A DNA stretch of 64,000 nt from Alphaproteobacteria bacterium 46_93_T64 (GCA_002163135.1 MAAN01000022.1:124001-188000); one strand, 5' to 3'. Positions 45,320-55,199 are shown, counted from the stretch's first letter. Notes: a model not told the origin generated them from the sequence alone. Program-made: numbers and translations.

Positions 45320-46216
45320 GCAAAATTTCTCTAACTGCGTACTAAACAATTTCATTAAGAGTTCAATATTACCAAGCCCCACATAATTTGGTCGCGTGAT
45401 GAAGGCGAGTGTTCTGTGAGGGCCGGGTTCTTCCAGTTTAAGAGCTCGAAGCTCGGAGCTTTCATGTAGCATTTGATCAAGCGCCATTTGTGGAACTAAA
45501 GTAGTTCCCATATGCCCGGCTACCATTTGAACCAGAGTATGAAGGCTTGTTCCGGCTAACGAATGATCCATATTGGTCGAAGGTAATCGGCAGGCAGACA
45601 ATGCATGATCTTTTAAACAATGCCCATCTTTTAAAAGTAACAGACGTTTTGTATCCAGCTCCTTACTTGTGATCCCCTCTTGGCCGTCTGGAACATCCGC
45701 ATTATGGGCAATCACGTAGAAATCCTCTTCCCAAAAGCTGAAGGCATGTAAGCCTGAGTGAGCATAAGGAAGGGCGAGTATTGCAGTGTCAATTTCCCCG
45801 CTTCGAACCATTTCGACCAGAACATGCGATTGCTCTTCCACAATTGATAATTGGAAATCAGGATATTGCGACCTTACTTTAGGTAAAACTTTTGGAAGCA
45901 AGTAGGGGCCGATTGTGGGTATGAGACCAATCGTCATAGGGTGGTGCAGGGGCAACGCTTGATCCTTTGAAAGAAGATGTAAATCATCTATTTCCAGTTT
46001 GATATTTCTAGCTTTAGCAAGGATCTGTTCACCGATTGGTGTGATGAGGACTTTTTTGTTATCTCTTTCAAAAATTTGGACGCCAAGCTGCTTTTCAAGT
46101 TCTGAAATTGCGGTACTCAATGCGGATTGGGAGACACCGCATTGTGCCGCGGCCCGTTTGAAATGGCGGGTTTTTTCAACTTCCAGAGCATATGTCAGCT
46201 GTTTAAAAGTAAGCAT
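45308..46216 (-). CDS. oxyR: Peroxide-sensing LysR-family regulator OxyR
   Basis: A 302-residue activator. The N-terminal helix-turn-helix reads HFKRAAAQCGVSQSALSTAI. The regulatory domain has GHCLKDHALSAC: two cysteines nine residues apart, as in the redox-active pair of E. coli OxyR. Oxidation by hydrogen peroxide turns the family's members into activators of peroxidase genes. It diverges from ahpC with 136 bases between; this shared region has palindromic sites. Confidence 0.92.
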   Translation of the reverse strand: MLTFKQLTYALEVEKTRHFKRAAAQCGVSQSALSTAISELEKQLGVQIFERDNKKVLITPIGEQILAKARNIKLEIDDLHLLSKDQALPLHHPMTIGLIPTIGPYLLPKVLPKVRSQYPDFQLSIVEEQSHVLVEMVRSGEIDTAILALPYAHSGLHAFSFWEEDFYVIAHNADVPDGQEGITSKELDTKRLLLLKDGHCLKDHALSACRLPSTNMDHSLAGTSLHTLVQMVAGHMGTTLVPQMALDQMLHESSELRALKLEEPGPHRTLAFITRPNYVGLGNIELLMKLFSTQLEKFCDKA

Positions 46217-46234
46217 TTTATAGTTCTATAAAAT
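46215..46234. promoter_or_regulatory. Perfect palindrome at the oxyR start, likely OxyR site
   Basis: ATTTTATAG, TT, CTATAAAAT: 9-bp arms, overlapping the oxyR start codon. The ATAG/CTAT halves resemble OxyR half-sites, with closer spacing than the E. coli consensus. A second inverted pair, GTAAAAT and ATTTTAC, lies just to the right, nearer ahpC. Autorepression of oxyR and activation of ahpC are plausible. Confidence 0.55.
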
Positions 46235-46352
46235 CGATCGTAAAATTCATTTTTATTCATTTTACATTAACGATGCAAGTCCCTAAATTCCAATCAACGT
46301 TACGAGAGACGTTGAAAATTTGAATAATTGTACAGCTTAGGAAACTAATTAA

Positions 46353-46916
46353 ATGTCTATAATCAACCAAGAAATCCCTGAATTTACAACTGAAGCATTC
46401 CATAACGGCGAGTTCAAAACGATCTCATCTGAAGATGCAAAGGGTAAATGGTCGATTTTCATGTTCTACCCAGCAGATTTTACATTTGTTTGCCCAACAG
46501 AACTTGAAGATATGGCCAACCACTACGAAGAGCTTCAGGGTCTTGGTGTAGAAGTATATGCAGTGTCAACAGACACACACTTCTCACATGCAGCATGGCA
46601 CGGTTCAAGCGAAGCAATCGGAAAAATCACATATCCAATGCTCGGTGATGCGACACACGCAATCTCTCGCGGCTTTGATGTGTTGATTGAAGACGCCGGT
46701 CAAGCGCTTCGCGGTACATTCCTTGCGAACCCAGAAGGCATTGTCAAAGTTGCTGAAGTTCACGATCTTGGTATTGGCCGTTCTGCAAAAGACATGGTTC
46801 GTAAAGTGAAAGCTGCACAGTATGTAGCGACACATGACGGCGAAGTTTGTCCTGCAGCATGGGAAGAAGGTGAAGCAACATTGACACCTAGCCTTGATCT
46901 TGTTGGCAAAATCTAG
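46353..46916 (+). CDS. ahpC: Alkyl hydroperoxide reductase subunit C (peroxiredoxin)
   Basis: Reduces hydrogen peroxide and organic peroxides in the cytoplasm. At 187 residues it is a typical 2-Cys peroxiredoxin: peroxidatic Cys47 in FVCPTE, resolving Cys166 in [12 protein letters not shown] lies about ten bases before the ATG. It is followed by ahpF in the same operon and is divergent from oxyR, the usual arrangement for peroxide induction. Confidence 0.96.
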   Translation: MSIINQEIPEFTTEAFHNGEFKTISSEDAKGKWSIFMFYPADFTFVCPTELEDMANHYEELQGLGVEVYAVSTDTHFSHAAWHGSSEAIGKITYPMLGDATHAISRGFDVLIEDAGQALRGTFLANPEGIVKVAEVHDLGIGRSAKDMVRKVKAAQYVATHDGEVCPAAWEEGEATLTPSLDLVGKI

Positions 46917-46936
46917 TTTTAAGTAAAAGTAATGTT

Positions 46937-46963
46937 GCAGCAGGCAGTATTTCTGCCTGCTGC
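46937..46963 (+). other. Strong hairpin between ahpC and ahpF
   Basis: Perfect 11-bp stem GCAGCAGGCAG / CTGCCTGCTGC with loop TATTT, no T-run. It may stabilise the ahpC end of the mRNA or act as a partial stop, so that more AhpC than AhpF is made. Confidence 0.6.
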
Positions 46964-46985
46964 TCGTAAAGAGTAAGGCAGAAAC

Positions 46986-48539
46986 ATGTTAAATCCTGAA
47001 ATCCTCGAAGCCCTGAAGGGCTATACCGCCAACATGTCAAACAAAGTGACTTTGGTTCTGCAAACCGGTATCCATAAAAAACGCGCTGAACTTGCTAAGT
47101 TTTTAGCTGACTTCGCGACTGTGTCCGACAACCTCATGTTTGAGGAGCGAGATACGGGTGGCGCCCTTAGAAGCCCATTGAGCTTCATGATTGAAGTGGA
47201 CGGGGTTCCTAATGGGATCGTTTTCTCCGGCATTCCTGGTGGTCATGAATTCAATTCTATGGTCTTGGCGGTTCTTCATTCATCTGGCACAGAACTTAAA
47301 CTTGATGACAGTATCAAGAGCATTATCAGTAATGTCCAAGAAGACTTGAAGTTTGAGATATTTGTAAGTTTAAGCTGCCATAACTGCCCTGATGTGGTTC
47401 AAGCACTCAATCAGTTTGCAATTCTTAATCCAAAGATCACAACAGAAACATTAGATGGCGGTTTGTATCCGGAGATTATCGCAGAGCGAAACATTCAAGG
47501 TGTCCCAACTGTATTCTTGAACGGAAAAGTTTTTGCCAACGGCAAAATTGATATCGCTCAGCTCCTGGAAAAATTGATGGCTGAGTATCCGAATGTGACG
47601 GATGCTGATAAAGGCACTCAATTGCCGTTGCAGGATGTAACAATTATTGGCGGTGGCCCCGCGGGTATTTCTGCCGCGATTTATTCTGCCCGTAAAGGCC
47701 TGAATGTGACGATTGTGACTGATCGTATTGGCGGTCAGGTAAAAGATACTATGGGAATTGAGAATTTGATTTCAGTTTCCAAGACGACGGGGCCTGAACT
47801 TGTCGGCAACCTAATCAGTCATATGAACGATTATGAGATTACTTTAAAAGAACACTTGCGTGTTGACCGAATTGAGAATGGAGATGTGAAAACCATTACA
47901 TTGTCTTCAGGTGAGCAAATTCGAACAAAGACAATCATTGTCGCGTCAGGCGCTAAGTGGAGAGAGCTTGGTATTCCAGGTGAGAAAGAAAACATCGGAA
48001 ACGGTGTTGCTTATTGCCCGCATTGTGATGGTCCTTTCTTTAAAGGCAAGGATATAGCAGTTGTTGGCGGCGGGAATTCTGGTATTGAGGCCGCGCTGGA
48101 TCTCGCTGGCATTGTGAAATCGGTTACCGTGTTTGAATTTCTGCCGGAGCTTAAAGCCGATCAAGTGTTGGTGGAGCAAGCAAGTAAGCGAGATAACATT
48201 AAAATTCTGAAGAATGTTGCTAGTAAGCAGGTTTTAGCCAAGGACGGAAAAGTAACTGCATTAGAATATCTGGACAGTGAAACTGAGGAATTGCGAACAC
48301 AAGATCTGGCCGGTATTTTTGTTCAAATCGGATTATTGCCCAATAGCGAGTTTCTAAAAAATGTGGTGGATTTGACATCTCATGGTGAAGTTGTTGTGAA
48401 CGAACGGTGCGAGACAAATATTCCGGGGATCTACGCCTGCGGCGATGTCACAACAGTTCCTTATAAGCAAATCGTTATTGCCATGGGAGAGGGATCCAAA
48501 GCGGCTCTGTCAGCATTCGATTACCTTCTAAAGAGCTAA
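46986..48539 (+). CDS. ahpF: Alkyl hydroperoxide reductase subunit F (flavin disulfide reductase)
   Basis: Reduces AhpC with NADH. 517 residues, typical. N-terminal double-thioredoxin domain with CHNCPD (redox pair), then the thioredoxin-reductase-like part: [18 protein letters not shown] (FAD), CPHCDG (second redox pair), [17 protein letters not shown] (NADH) and GIYACGDVT. Second gene of the oxyR-controlled operon, 69 bases after ahpC. A strong terminator follows. Confidence 0.96.
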   Translation: MLNPEILEALKGYTANMSNKVTLVLQTGIHKKRAELAKFLADFATVSDNLMFEERDTGGALRSPLSFMIEVDGVPNGIVFSGIPGGHEFNSMVLAVLHSSGTELKLDDSIKSIISNVQEDLKFEIFVSLSCHNCPDVVQALNQFAILNPKITTETLDGGLYPEIIAERNIQGVPTVFLNGKVFANGKIDIAQLLEKLMAEYPNVTDADKGTQLPLQDVTIIGGGPAGISAAIYSARKGLNVTIVTDRIGGQVKDTMGIENLISVSKTTGPELVGNLISHMNDYEITLKEHLRVDRIENGDVKTITLSSGEQIRTKTIIVASGAKWRELGIPGEKENIGNGVAYCPHCDGPFFKGKDIAVVGGGNSGIEAALDLAGIVKSVTVFEFLPELKADQVLVEQASKRDNIKILKNVASKQVLAKDGKVTALEYLDSETEELRTQDLAGIFVQIGLLPNSEFLKNVVDLTSHGEVVVNERCETNIPGIYACGDVTTVPYKQIVIAMGEGSKAALSAFDYLLKS

Positions 48540-48567
48540 CAATGCGCTCAAAATATTCAAATGAAAC

Positions 48568-48606
48568 AGTTCGCTGTGAAGTTTCTATTCGCAGCGGACT
48601 TTTTTT
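48568..48606 (+). terminator. Terminator of the ahpCF operon
   Basis: AGTTCGCTGTGAA (48568-48580) pairs with TTCGCAGCGGACT (48588-48600) including two G-T pairs, followed by seven Ts. Confidence 0.8.
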
Positions 48607-48673
48607 ATACTTTTTAGACGGATCAGATCATTTCATGCGTTAAACTAAACAGTATCCTTATTTGGAGGTGTTT

Positions 48674-50026
48674 ATGTCGGATGTAGAAGCATTTATTGCC
48701 TTGAACAGGTTTGGCCTTGGCGCGGGGCCTGGGGATCTGGAAATTGTGACAGAAGATCCAGCACAATGGCTTCGTTCTCAAATACGAGCTGATGCTGCAA
48801 TTGCTTCTAGGCTTAATGCATTTGGTAGTTCTTCTGATATCGTTAAAGATATCTTCGAAGCGCGTATGACCAGCGACAAAGGGCTCATAAAAGAAGTCAA
48901 AAAAAAATATAATAAAAAATTCAGAATTGAAGTTGCAGCCCGAATGCAGCATGCAGTTCAAAGCACCACTCCATTTGCGGAAAGAATGGTTGCCTTTTGG
49001 TCAAACCATTTCACTGTTTCCAGAACGAAAGCGGTAACCGGCCCGATCCTTCCAGCATTCGAACGTGAAGCAATCCGCCCGCACGTATTTGGAAAATTTG
49101 ACGACATGTTGCAGGCGGTTACGGGGCATGTCGCGATGTTATCTTATCTCGATAATGTGGTGTCTGTGGGCAAAAATTCGAGATTGGGCAAGCGACGCAA
49201 TAAGTCCATGAATGAGAATCTGGCGCGTGAGATATTGGAATTACACACACTTGGTGTCAACGGTGGGTACACACAAAAAGATGTAATGGAATTTGCTAAG
49301 GCTTTAACAGGTTGGAGTTTTGGCGGATATCGTAATCGGAAGAATAAGAAGCGGAGAGCCGTGCATGGCGGGTTTGAATTTAATTCGGCAATTCATGAGC
49401 CTGGCGTGAAGAGCATTCTGGGAAAAACCTATCATGAAGGCGGTGTGAATGAAGCAAAACGAATTTTGACTGACCTCGCCCTTCATCGTTCTACTGCTAA
49501 CTTTATTGCAACTAAGCTCGTTCGGCATTTTGTAAATGATGATCCTCCGCCTTCTGCAATTCGTAAAATTGAAAGAGTATTTTTCAATAGTGGTGGTGAT
49601 TTGAAAGAAGTTAGTCAGGCCCTGATCTCACTTGAAGAAGTCTGGCAAGAGCCGCTACCAAAAGTTAAGACACCATACGAGATGGCGGTATCTGTCTTAC
49701 GTGCAGTGGACGGAACACGCGTTCCGCCAAATTTACTGGCAAAGGGCTTAACCAGTATGGGGCACAGTCCCTTTAATGCACCTTCACCGGCAGGGTGGCC
49801 AGACGTCGCCTCTCATTGGTTGTCTCCCGAAGCGTTGATGCGAAGGGTAGAGTGGGTGCGAACTATTTCAACACGGCTTCCCGCCACCATGGATCCCACC
49901 AGATTACTCGCGCAGACAGTCGCCCCCGTCGCTTCGGGGCAACTACGCGATATGATAAGCGGGGCGCCAACAACAGATGTTGGGATTGCCTTGTTGTTTG
50001 CAAGTGCTGAATTTCAGAGGAGATAA
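48674..50026 (+). CDS. DUF1800 domain-containing protein
   Basis: A 450-residue protein of the DUF1800 family, function not established. Marks: LNRFGLGAGPGD near the start, FWSNHFTVSR, NENLAREILELHTLGVNGGY and FAKALTGWSF. No clear signal peptide is seen. The start is the ATG at 48674 behind GGAGG; a TTG at 48662 overlaps that site. The stop is two bases before the start of a DUF1501 gene, the common DUF1800-DUF1501 pair. The pair may handle an exported or surface-bound molecule, but its substrate is unknown. Confidence 0.9.
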   Translation: MSDVEAFIALNRFGLGAGPGDLEIVTEDPAQWLRSQIRADAAIASRLNAFGSSSDIVKDIFEARMTSDKGLIKEVKKKYNKKFRIEVAARMQHAVQSTTPFAERMVAFWSNHFTVSRTKAVTGPILPAFEREAIRPHVFGKFDDMLQAVTGHVAMLSYLDNVVSVGKNSRLGKRRNKSMNENLAREILELHTLGVNGGYTQKDVMEFAKALTGWSFGGYRNRKNKKRRAVHGGFEFNSAIHEPGVKSILGKTYHEGGVNEAKRILTDLALHRSTANFIATKLVRHFVNDDPPPSAIRKIERVFFNSGGDLKEVSQALISLEEVWQEPLPKVKTPYEMAVSVLRAVDGTRVPPNLLAKGLTSMGHSPFNAPSPAGWPDVASHWLSPEALMRRVEWVRTISTRLPATMDPTRLLAQTVAPVASGQLRDMISGAPTTDVGIALLFASAEFQRR

Positions 50027-50028
50027 AA

Positions 50029-51225
50029 ATGATTAATCGACGTCATTTTTTATATGGATCTGCAATGGCAGGGTTAGCGACAGCGATGACGGGTCCGCGA
50101 ATTGCGTATGCAACGGCACCCGGCGAAAATCGGTTTGTAATGATTATCCTCAGGGGCGGTATGGATGGATTGCATGCATTGCCGCCTTACGCTGACCCAT
50201 ATTACAAGAAACTTCGCCCTAGGTTGGCGGTAAAGGCCCCTGGCTTTGAAGGGGGTGTCCTCAACCTTGATGGCAGCTTCGGATTACATCCAGCTTTTGA
50301 GAAACTTCTCCCTCTATATAAAAGCAAAGAGCTTTTGTTTATTCCTGCAGCGTCTACCCGATATCGCAAACGTTCTCATTTTGACGGCCAAAACATACTT
50401 GAAAATGGCACGGGAAAACCGTTTGGAGCCAATGATGGTTGGCTTAATCGTGCACTTACACATTTAAACGACGGAGATCAAAGGTTGGGATTGGCTCTCG
50501 GCTCAAACGTTCCACTGATCCTACAAGGTGGAGCTGGTGTGCAATCATGGGGGAAAAGCCCTTTTGGAGAAGTCGACGAAGATTTTTTGATGCGCCTGAC
50601 GTATGCATATGAAGAAGATAAATTATTTTCTTCTGCTTTTTCCGAAGCTCGCAATGCACCAAAAATTCCTGGAATGGATGAGGATGCTGGAAAAGGAAAA
50701 AGAAAAAGAAACAAAGAAAACACAAACCTGTTTGCTAAAGCGACAGCGGAGTTGTTAAACAGAGACGATGGACCGCGGATCGCTGTTATGGAAACGACTG
50801 GGTGGGACACGCATTTCGGACAAGCAGGAAGATTAAATCGACTGTTTAAACAATTAGGGTCGGCAATACTAACTCTTAAACATGGATTGCAGGATAACTG
50901 GGTAAACACTCAAGTTTTGGTCGTGTCTGAGTTCGGGAGAACCGCAGCGGAAAATGGTAATGGAGGAACCGATCACGGTGTTGGTGGTTTGGCGATTCTG
51001 GCAGGCGGTGCAATCAAAGGTGGCCAAGTCGTCGGGGATTGGCCTGGACTATCACCCCGCTCATTATACGAAGGGCGCGATGTTTTCCCCACGACAGATT
51101 GCGAAAGCATCTTTAAATCCATTTTGTCGAATGGGTACAATATTGGCCAAGCAGTTGTGGAAGATCAAATCTTCCCAAATAGCCGGAAATCAATACCTCT
51201 TGATGGTTTGTTTAAAGGTGCATGA
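50029..51225 (+). CDS. DUF1501 domain-containing protein with Tat-type signal
   Basis: A 398-residue protein. The N-terminus NRRHFLYGSAMAGLATAM is a twin-arginine-type signal, so it is probably exported folded. Family marks: LRGGMDGLHALPPYADP, WDTHFGQAGRLN and VVSEFGRTAAENGNGGTDH, resembling metal-binding residues of alkaline-phosphatase-like/sulfatase-type folds. It follows the DUF1800 gene by two bases on the same strand, so the products probably act together. Role unknown. Confidence 0.9.
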   Translation: MINRRHFLYGSAMAGLATAMTGPRIAYATAPGENRFVMIILRGGMDGLHALPPYADPYYKKLRPRLAVKAPGFEGGVLNLDGSFGLHPAFEKLLPLYKSKELLFIPAASTRYRKRSHFDGQNILENGTGKPFGANDGWLNRALTHLNDGDQRLGLALGSNVPLILQGGAGVQSWGKSPFGEVDEDFLMRLTYAYEEDKLFSSAFSEARNAPKIPGMDEDAGKGKRKRNKENTNLFAKATAELLNRDDGPRIAVMETTGWDTHFGQAGRLNRLFKQLGSAILTLKHGLQDNWVNTQVLVVSEFGRTAAENGNGGTDHGVGGLAILAGGAIKGGQVVGDWPGLSPRSLYEGRDVFPTTDCESIFKSILSNGYNIGQAVVEDQIFPNSRKSIPLDGLFKGA

Positions 51226-51671
51226 ACGTATTTCTTGAATCCAACGTTAGATCTATACGATGCACAGGGCCAAGAGCTTAAGCCAGCACGCTAATTGGAC
51301 GTGCTTCCTAAAATCCGACACAACGTATCTAGAAAGCAGTATCTAATCAGGCGCTTTTTTTGTGAAAGGCAATAAATTGAGGGGGACATGCCAGAAATCT
51401 TAAGTGATTCGTGCGGATGTGACTTTTAAGTTACATGGAGAGTGGCGTTGGCTATATAAATATTTCATTTATAATATTTTTATTGAATTAAGTGTTGAAT
51501 TAGAGATAGTGCAATATATCTATCGTCGGAAATTCCACTTTGTTTTCAGAGTTCTAGTGATTTTCGATATAACTTGAATTAGTCGCATTTAGACTGGATA
51601 CTCATCTTCATTGATCAGTTGCACAACTGGTCTTCTGGATATCTCCCCCTCGATATCCGACCTTAGTATCA

Positions 51672-51805
51672 AGTAGCGTAAATAGTACCGAGTAGTATCA
51701 AGTACCCAGTAGTAGCGTAAATAGTACCGAGTAGTATCAAGTACCCAGTAGTAGCGTAAATAGTACCGAGTAGTATCAAGTACCCAGTAGTATCAAGTAC
51801 CCAGT
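51672..51805. repeat. 39-bp tandem repeat (VNTR-like)
   Basis: Three near-identical units start at 51672, 51711 and 51750, followed by a partial fourth of 17 bases at 51789. Each unit holds AGTAGCGTAA, ATAGTACC, AGTATCAA and CCCAGT, itself made of smaller AGTA-type repeats. Non-coding. Could vary in copy number. Confidence 0.9.
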
Positions 51806-51879
51806 AGTTGAATAATTAGTAGTAGTATGTATCCTAATACCCCACTGGAATGTTCCATATTTCCAGATGATATTATGAT

Positions 51880-51906
51880 CCCGGCACCCCCCCCCTTAGT
51901 GCCGGG
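51880..51906. other. Hairpin with a nine-C tract
   Basis: Arms CCCGGCAC (51880-51887) and GTGCCGGG (51899-51906). The loop contains the C-run 51887-51895. It lies four bases from the ChaC gene end and may act as its terminator, but there is no T-run. The C9 tract could slip. Confidence 0.5.
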
Positions 51907-51909
51907 TCA

Positions 51910-52587
51910 TTATCTTTCTCCCTTCGGATATTCAGCCAGCAATTGATCTCTCAATTCGTGTAAATATCCGTCTCTCACATTTATCTCATCTAGATGCTCA
52001 ATCGTGTTTTCCAGATATTCTCGACTTGTGCCAAGATATCCTTCTCCTTGAGCCAACCGTATGAGCGTTTCATCTACTGTTAGATGCGGTAGGTATCGCG
52101 AGTGTTTTCGGTTAACGACGAACGTTAATCCGGAAACGGTCTTACCTTGGAGCTTTATTTTCCCCCAATGAGGGAGGTACGCACCCGAGAGCATTTCGCG
52201 CATCCATAGGATCTGAGTTTCACTCTCAATTTCTTTAGGGTCGATCAAGAAAGCTTGTCCTTCACAGGAGCCGCCCGTATCAAGTGCGAGCATAATCCCC
52301 GGCTTCTCAGGACTGCCGCGTCCAATATTCATATGAAGACAGAAGTGTCTGCGATATCCATACAGTTTTGCGGGTTCCGAACTGACAAAGTTAAACGCAG
52401 GGTTCCATAACAAAGAACCGTAGCCAAACACCCAAAGTCCCTCTGAGGGTATCTCGCTTGAATTTAGGAATTGCTGACGATTGTTTTCTCGTTCTTCGTG
52501 TGTAAGCGCTTCATAAGGCCCATGCTTCCGTGCTTCCGCTATCAAATTATCAATTCTCTCGGGCGTAAAATCTTCACGGGTGAGCAT
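51910..52587 (-). CDS. ChaC-like gamma-glutamylcyclotransferase
   Basis: A 225-residue cytosolic enzyme that splits gamma-glutamyl peptides, probably glutathione, to 5-oxoproline. The signature WVFGYGSLLWNPAF lies in the first third, followed by FCLHMNIGRGSPEKPG and a catalytic-Glu region. Ribosome site not strong. It lies 51 bases downstream of the sulfotransferase-like gene on the same strand, so a common transcript is possible. Confidence 0.88.
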   Translation of the reverse strand: MLTREDFTPERIDNLIAEARKHGPYEALTHEERENNRQQFLNSSEIPSEGLWVFGYGSLLWNPAFNFVSSEPAKLYGYRRHFCLHMNIGRGSPEKPGIMLALDTGGSCEGQAFLIDPKEIESETQILWMREMLSGAYLPHWGKIKLQGKTVSGLTFVVNRKHSRYLPHLTVDETLIRLAQGEGYLGTSREYLENTIEHLDEINVRDGYLHELRDQLLAEYPKGER

Positions 52588-52638
52588 AAGCAGCTTCCTT
52601 TATACGTTTATCGTAACAGCAGATATGGAACTACTGGT

Positions 52639-53382
52639 TTAGAGCGTCAGCTTTCCACTTTTCAGTTCTAAATAAATGGGTTCCAACTGCCGTGCGAGTG
52701 TTTCTTGTTCACTCGTTAATTCCACTTCCTTTGGGGAGTAGGGGGCAAATCCTGTTGAACTCTCAACGGCATTATACCAATGGGCGCCCCAGATGCCATC
52801 CTCCGGCTTTTTGCCTGCGGACCAGCCAAGCATCTTATCTGAAAAAGGAATATCACAAGTAGCACATAGCTTCTTTAGCATGTCGTCTGGTGAGTTTTGA
52901 ATATCTTCGCCTTCAACAATTACAGGTGATTTTTCTGAGTGTTGACAGAAGTATTCGAACAATTCCATTTGTTGCTGAAAACCTGTAGAACTGGCATCCA
53001 CCTGATCCCATTTTTGGGAAAAGGACGCTATTACCAGACGGGGATCGCGGATCAAAAAGCAATGAGTGTGCTCGGTCATATGCGACAGGTCTATCTGCGG
53101 GAGCATATGCTGGGTCATGTGTTTCAAATATAGAATTTTGGTTTTCTCAGGAAGCGTGTCTTCCATTTGAGAAAGGACGTCCTGCCAGTTCTGAGGCTGG
53201 CTAGCTAGAACTTCATCCCGCATTGGGTGCTCTAAGCCTGTTTCTTTTAAATAGAACGCATAGAAAGGTTCATCAACAGCAGTGCAGTCAGGACGATTGC
53301 CGAAAGATCGCATCATCGCTGTCGAGATATTTCGTGGTCCTGACCACATAGAAAATCGGGTAATGGACCCACTTCTTGACAT
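52639..53382 (-). CDS. Sulfotransferase-like protein
   Basis: A 247-residue protein. The N-terminus FSMWSGPRNISTAMMRSFGN is like the PAPS 5'-phosphosulfate loop of sulfotransferases and a large sulfotransferase-related family in alphaproteobacteria. FLIRDPRLVIASF fits the 3'-phosphate-binding motif. Acceptor unknown. It is between the acyl-CoA dehydrogenase and ChaC genes on one strand, with a terminator in front, so it is probably a separate unit. Confidence 0.7.
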   Translation of the reverse strand: MSRSGSITRFSMWSGPRNISTAMMRSFGNRPDCTAVDEPFYAFYLKETGLEHPMRDEVLASQPQNWQDVLSQMEDTLPEKTKILYLKHMTQHMLPQIDLSHMTEHTHCFLIRDPRLVIASFSQKWDQVDASSTGFQQQMELFEYFCQHSEKSPVIVEGEDIQNSPDDMLKKLCATCDIPFSDKMLGWSAGKKPEDGIWGAHWYNAVESSTGFAPYSPKEVELTSEQETLARQLEPIYLELKSGKLTL

Positions 53383-53390
53383 AGTACCTC

Positions 53391-53422
53391 GTAAAACTAG
53401 GCGAATACTTGCGTATTCGCCT
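53391..53422 (-). terminator. Terminator of the acyl-CoA dehydrogenase gene
   Basis: Minus-strand stem AGGCGAATAC / GTATTCGCCT with a four-base loop (53399-53422), then AGTTTTA. Confidence 0.65.
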
Positions 53423-53429
53423 GTAAATA

Positions 53430-54635
53430 TTAAAGACCCAAAATCAGTTTGGCCATAATGTTGCGCTGGATTTCGTTAGAACCGCCATAAATGGAAACTT
53501 TTCTTGCGTTGAAATACCTGGGGGCAACACCGCTGGAATAGTCAGAACCAAGTACATCTTCATTCTGTCCGGCACGAAGCGGGATGAACGGCATAGAATA
53601 TGTGCCAACCGCCTCAAGCGCCATTTCCACAACTTCCTGATAAAGATCTGTGCCGCGACATTTCATAAGAGACGACTCTGGTCCCATATTTTGTCCTGAA
53701 CTCAATTTACTTAGGATCCGAAGTTCAGTCATTTCCAAAGCCTGAATGCTCACTTCTAGCTTTGCTAGTTTTGATCTAAAGGATGGGTCATTGATAACCG
53801 GTTCCCCGCCATCAAGTTCTTTTGTTGCTATATTGCGAATTTTTTCGGCGCCACGTTTCAAGCGACCTGCATACGCATTCCCGCGTTCAAATTCCAATAG
53901 ATATTTGGCGTAGGTCCAACCCTTATTCATTTCACCAACGAGGTTTTCTTTTGGAACAATAACATCGTCAAAAAATACTTGATTGACCTCTTGAGCACCT
54001 TTTACAGGGAGATCTAAAGTCTGAATGGGATCGACAGTAATACCGGGTGTTTTCATATCGATTAGAAGGAACGAAATTCCTTGCTGGCGAACGCCTTCAT
54101 TTGAAGTTCGTACGAGGCAGAAAATCCAATCTGCATACTGCGCTAACGTGGTCCAGATTTTGGATCCGTTACAGACAAAATGATCCCCTTTGTCTTCCGC
54201 TTTCATTTGTAAGGAGGCAAGGTCTGATCCTGAACCTGGTTCAGAATATCCCTGACACCACCAATCTTCGTTGGACAGCATCCGCGGAAGGAATTTCTTC
54301 TTCTGTTCGTCGTTGCCGAATTTCATGATTACAGGGGCACACATTTTCGATCCGAACGGAATTACACCTGGCGCATTATGATTGGCCATCTCAGTTTCAA
54401 AAATGTATTTTTGAGTTGTCGTCCAGCCCGGCCCACCATGCTCAACTGGCCAATCAGGGACAAGCCAACCCTTTTCATTTAACGACTTCTGCCAGCGAAC
54501 ATGATCTTCTTTTGGAAGATAACTATTTCGATTTTCAGCCATTTTTTGCTTTAAATCAGCATCCAAATTCTGATTGATAAATTCGATCACTTCCTTGCGG
54601 AATGTGTTGTCTTCAGCTGTAAATGAAAGATCCAT
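53430..54635 (-). CDS. Acyl-CoA dehydrogenase
   Basis: FAD enzyme for an oxidation step of acyl-CoA breakdown; 401 residues. Motifs: GWLVPDWPVEHGGPGWT, YSEPGSGSDLASLQ (FAD/substrate loop), NGSKIWTTLAQYADW and the C-terminal IYGGSNEIQRNIMAKLIL (the usual end of the family). Probably mitochondrial-type bacterial acyl-CoA dehydrogenase; chain length not told. Functionally related to the FadD gene upstream in the window, but not adjacent. Ribosome site weak. Confidence 0.93.
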   Translation of the reverse strand: MDLSFTAEDNTFRKEVIEFINQNLDADLKQKMAENRNSYLPKEDHVRWQKSLNEKGWLVPDWPVEHGGPGWTTTQKYIFETEMANHNAPGVIPFGSKMCAPVIMKFGNDEQKKKFLPRMLSNEDWWCQGYSEPGSGSDLASLQMKAEDKGDHFVCNGSKIWTTLAQYADWIFCLVRTSNEGVRQQGISFLLIDMKTPGITVDPIQTLDLPVKGAQEVNQVFFDDVIVPKENLVGEMNKGWTYAKYLLEFERGNAYAGRLKRGAEKIRNIATKELDGGEPVINDPSFRSKLAKLEVSIQALEMTELRILSKLSSGQNMGPESSLMKCRGTDLYQEVVEMALEAVGTYSMPFIPLRAGQNEDVLGSDYSSGVAPRYFNARKVSIYGGSNEIQRNIMAKLILGL

Positions 54636-54759
54636 GCTTTCCTCGTTATTTTTATTACTTGTTTTCCAACTAGCGCCATCTGAGCGGAAATTGTAGCATA
54701 ATTTATGTGATGTCGCGCAAGCGATATCGACAGACTACAACTACATTCTCGGAGATGAA

Positions 54760-55158
54760 ATGAAAAAAACTGTAAAACAAATGGTCAAGGAAGCCAACGG
54801 CCGAATTGAGACTCTCTCCATCGAAGATGCTTTGGCAGCCCATGGTCAGGAAAATACCTGTTTTGTTGATATTCGCGATGTGCGGGAGTTGGAGCGTGAA
54901 GGGGTTGTTCCTGGCGCCATACATGCACCGCGTGGGATGTTGGAGTTTTGGGTGGATCCAGAAAGTCCGTATCACAGGGAAGAATTCGCAAGTGACAAAA
55001 AATTTGTGTTCTTCTGTGCCGCTGGATGGCGATCTGCACTTGCCACTGACACTGTTCAATCAATGGGACTGGAAAATGTATGCCATATTGAAGGCGGATT
55101 TGGCGCGTGGAAGAAAGCGGAAGGCCCTATTGAAGAACGTAAATCTAAGAAAAGTTAA
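54760..55158 (+). CDS. Rhodanese-domain protein
   Basis: A single rhodanese domain of 132 residues. FVDIRDVRELEREG opens the domain, and the active-site loop FFCAAGWRSALA carries the catalytic cysteine. Such proteins move sulfane sulfur from thiosulfate or persulfides. Alone between the acyl-CoA dehydrogenase gene (other strand) and the broken binding-protein gene. The sulfur donor and acceptor are unknown. Confidence 0.9.
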   Translation: MKKTVKQMVKEANGRIETLSIEDALAAHGQENTCFVDIRDVRELEREGVVPGAIHAPRGMLEFWVDPESPYHREEFASDKKFVFFCAAGWRSALATDTVQSMGLENVCHIEGGFGAWKKAEGPIEERKSKKS

Positions 55159-55199
55159 GTCCTATTTAGATCTTGAGTTTGAAAAATTTAGAAATTAGC

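Larger units (their letters stand above)
51226..51909. other. Long intergenic region with tandem repeat
   Basis: No coding sequence recognised over about 680 bases. The left half is AT-rich; the right half holds the 39-bp repeat and the C9 hairpin described separately. Confidence 0.5.

Noticed and set aside
51672-51805. CRISPR array or replication iterons
   Set aside because: Units are directly adjacent with no unique spacers, and there is no replication gene or AT-rich origin structure beside them; a plain tandem repeat fits better.
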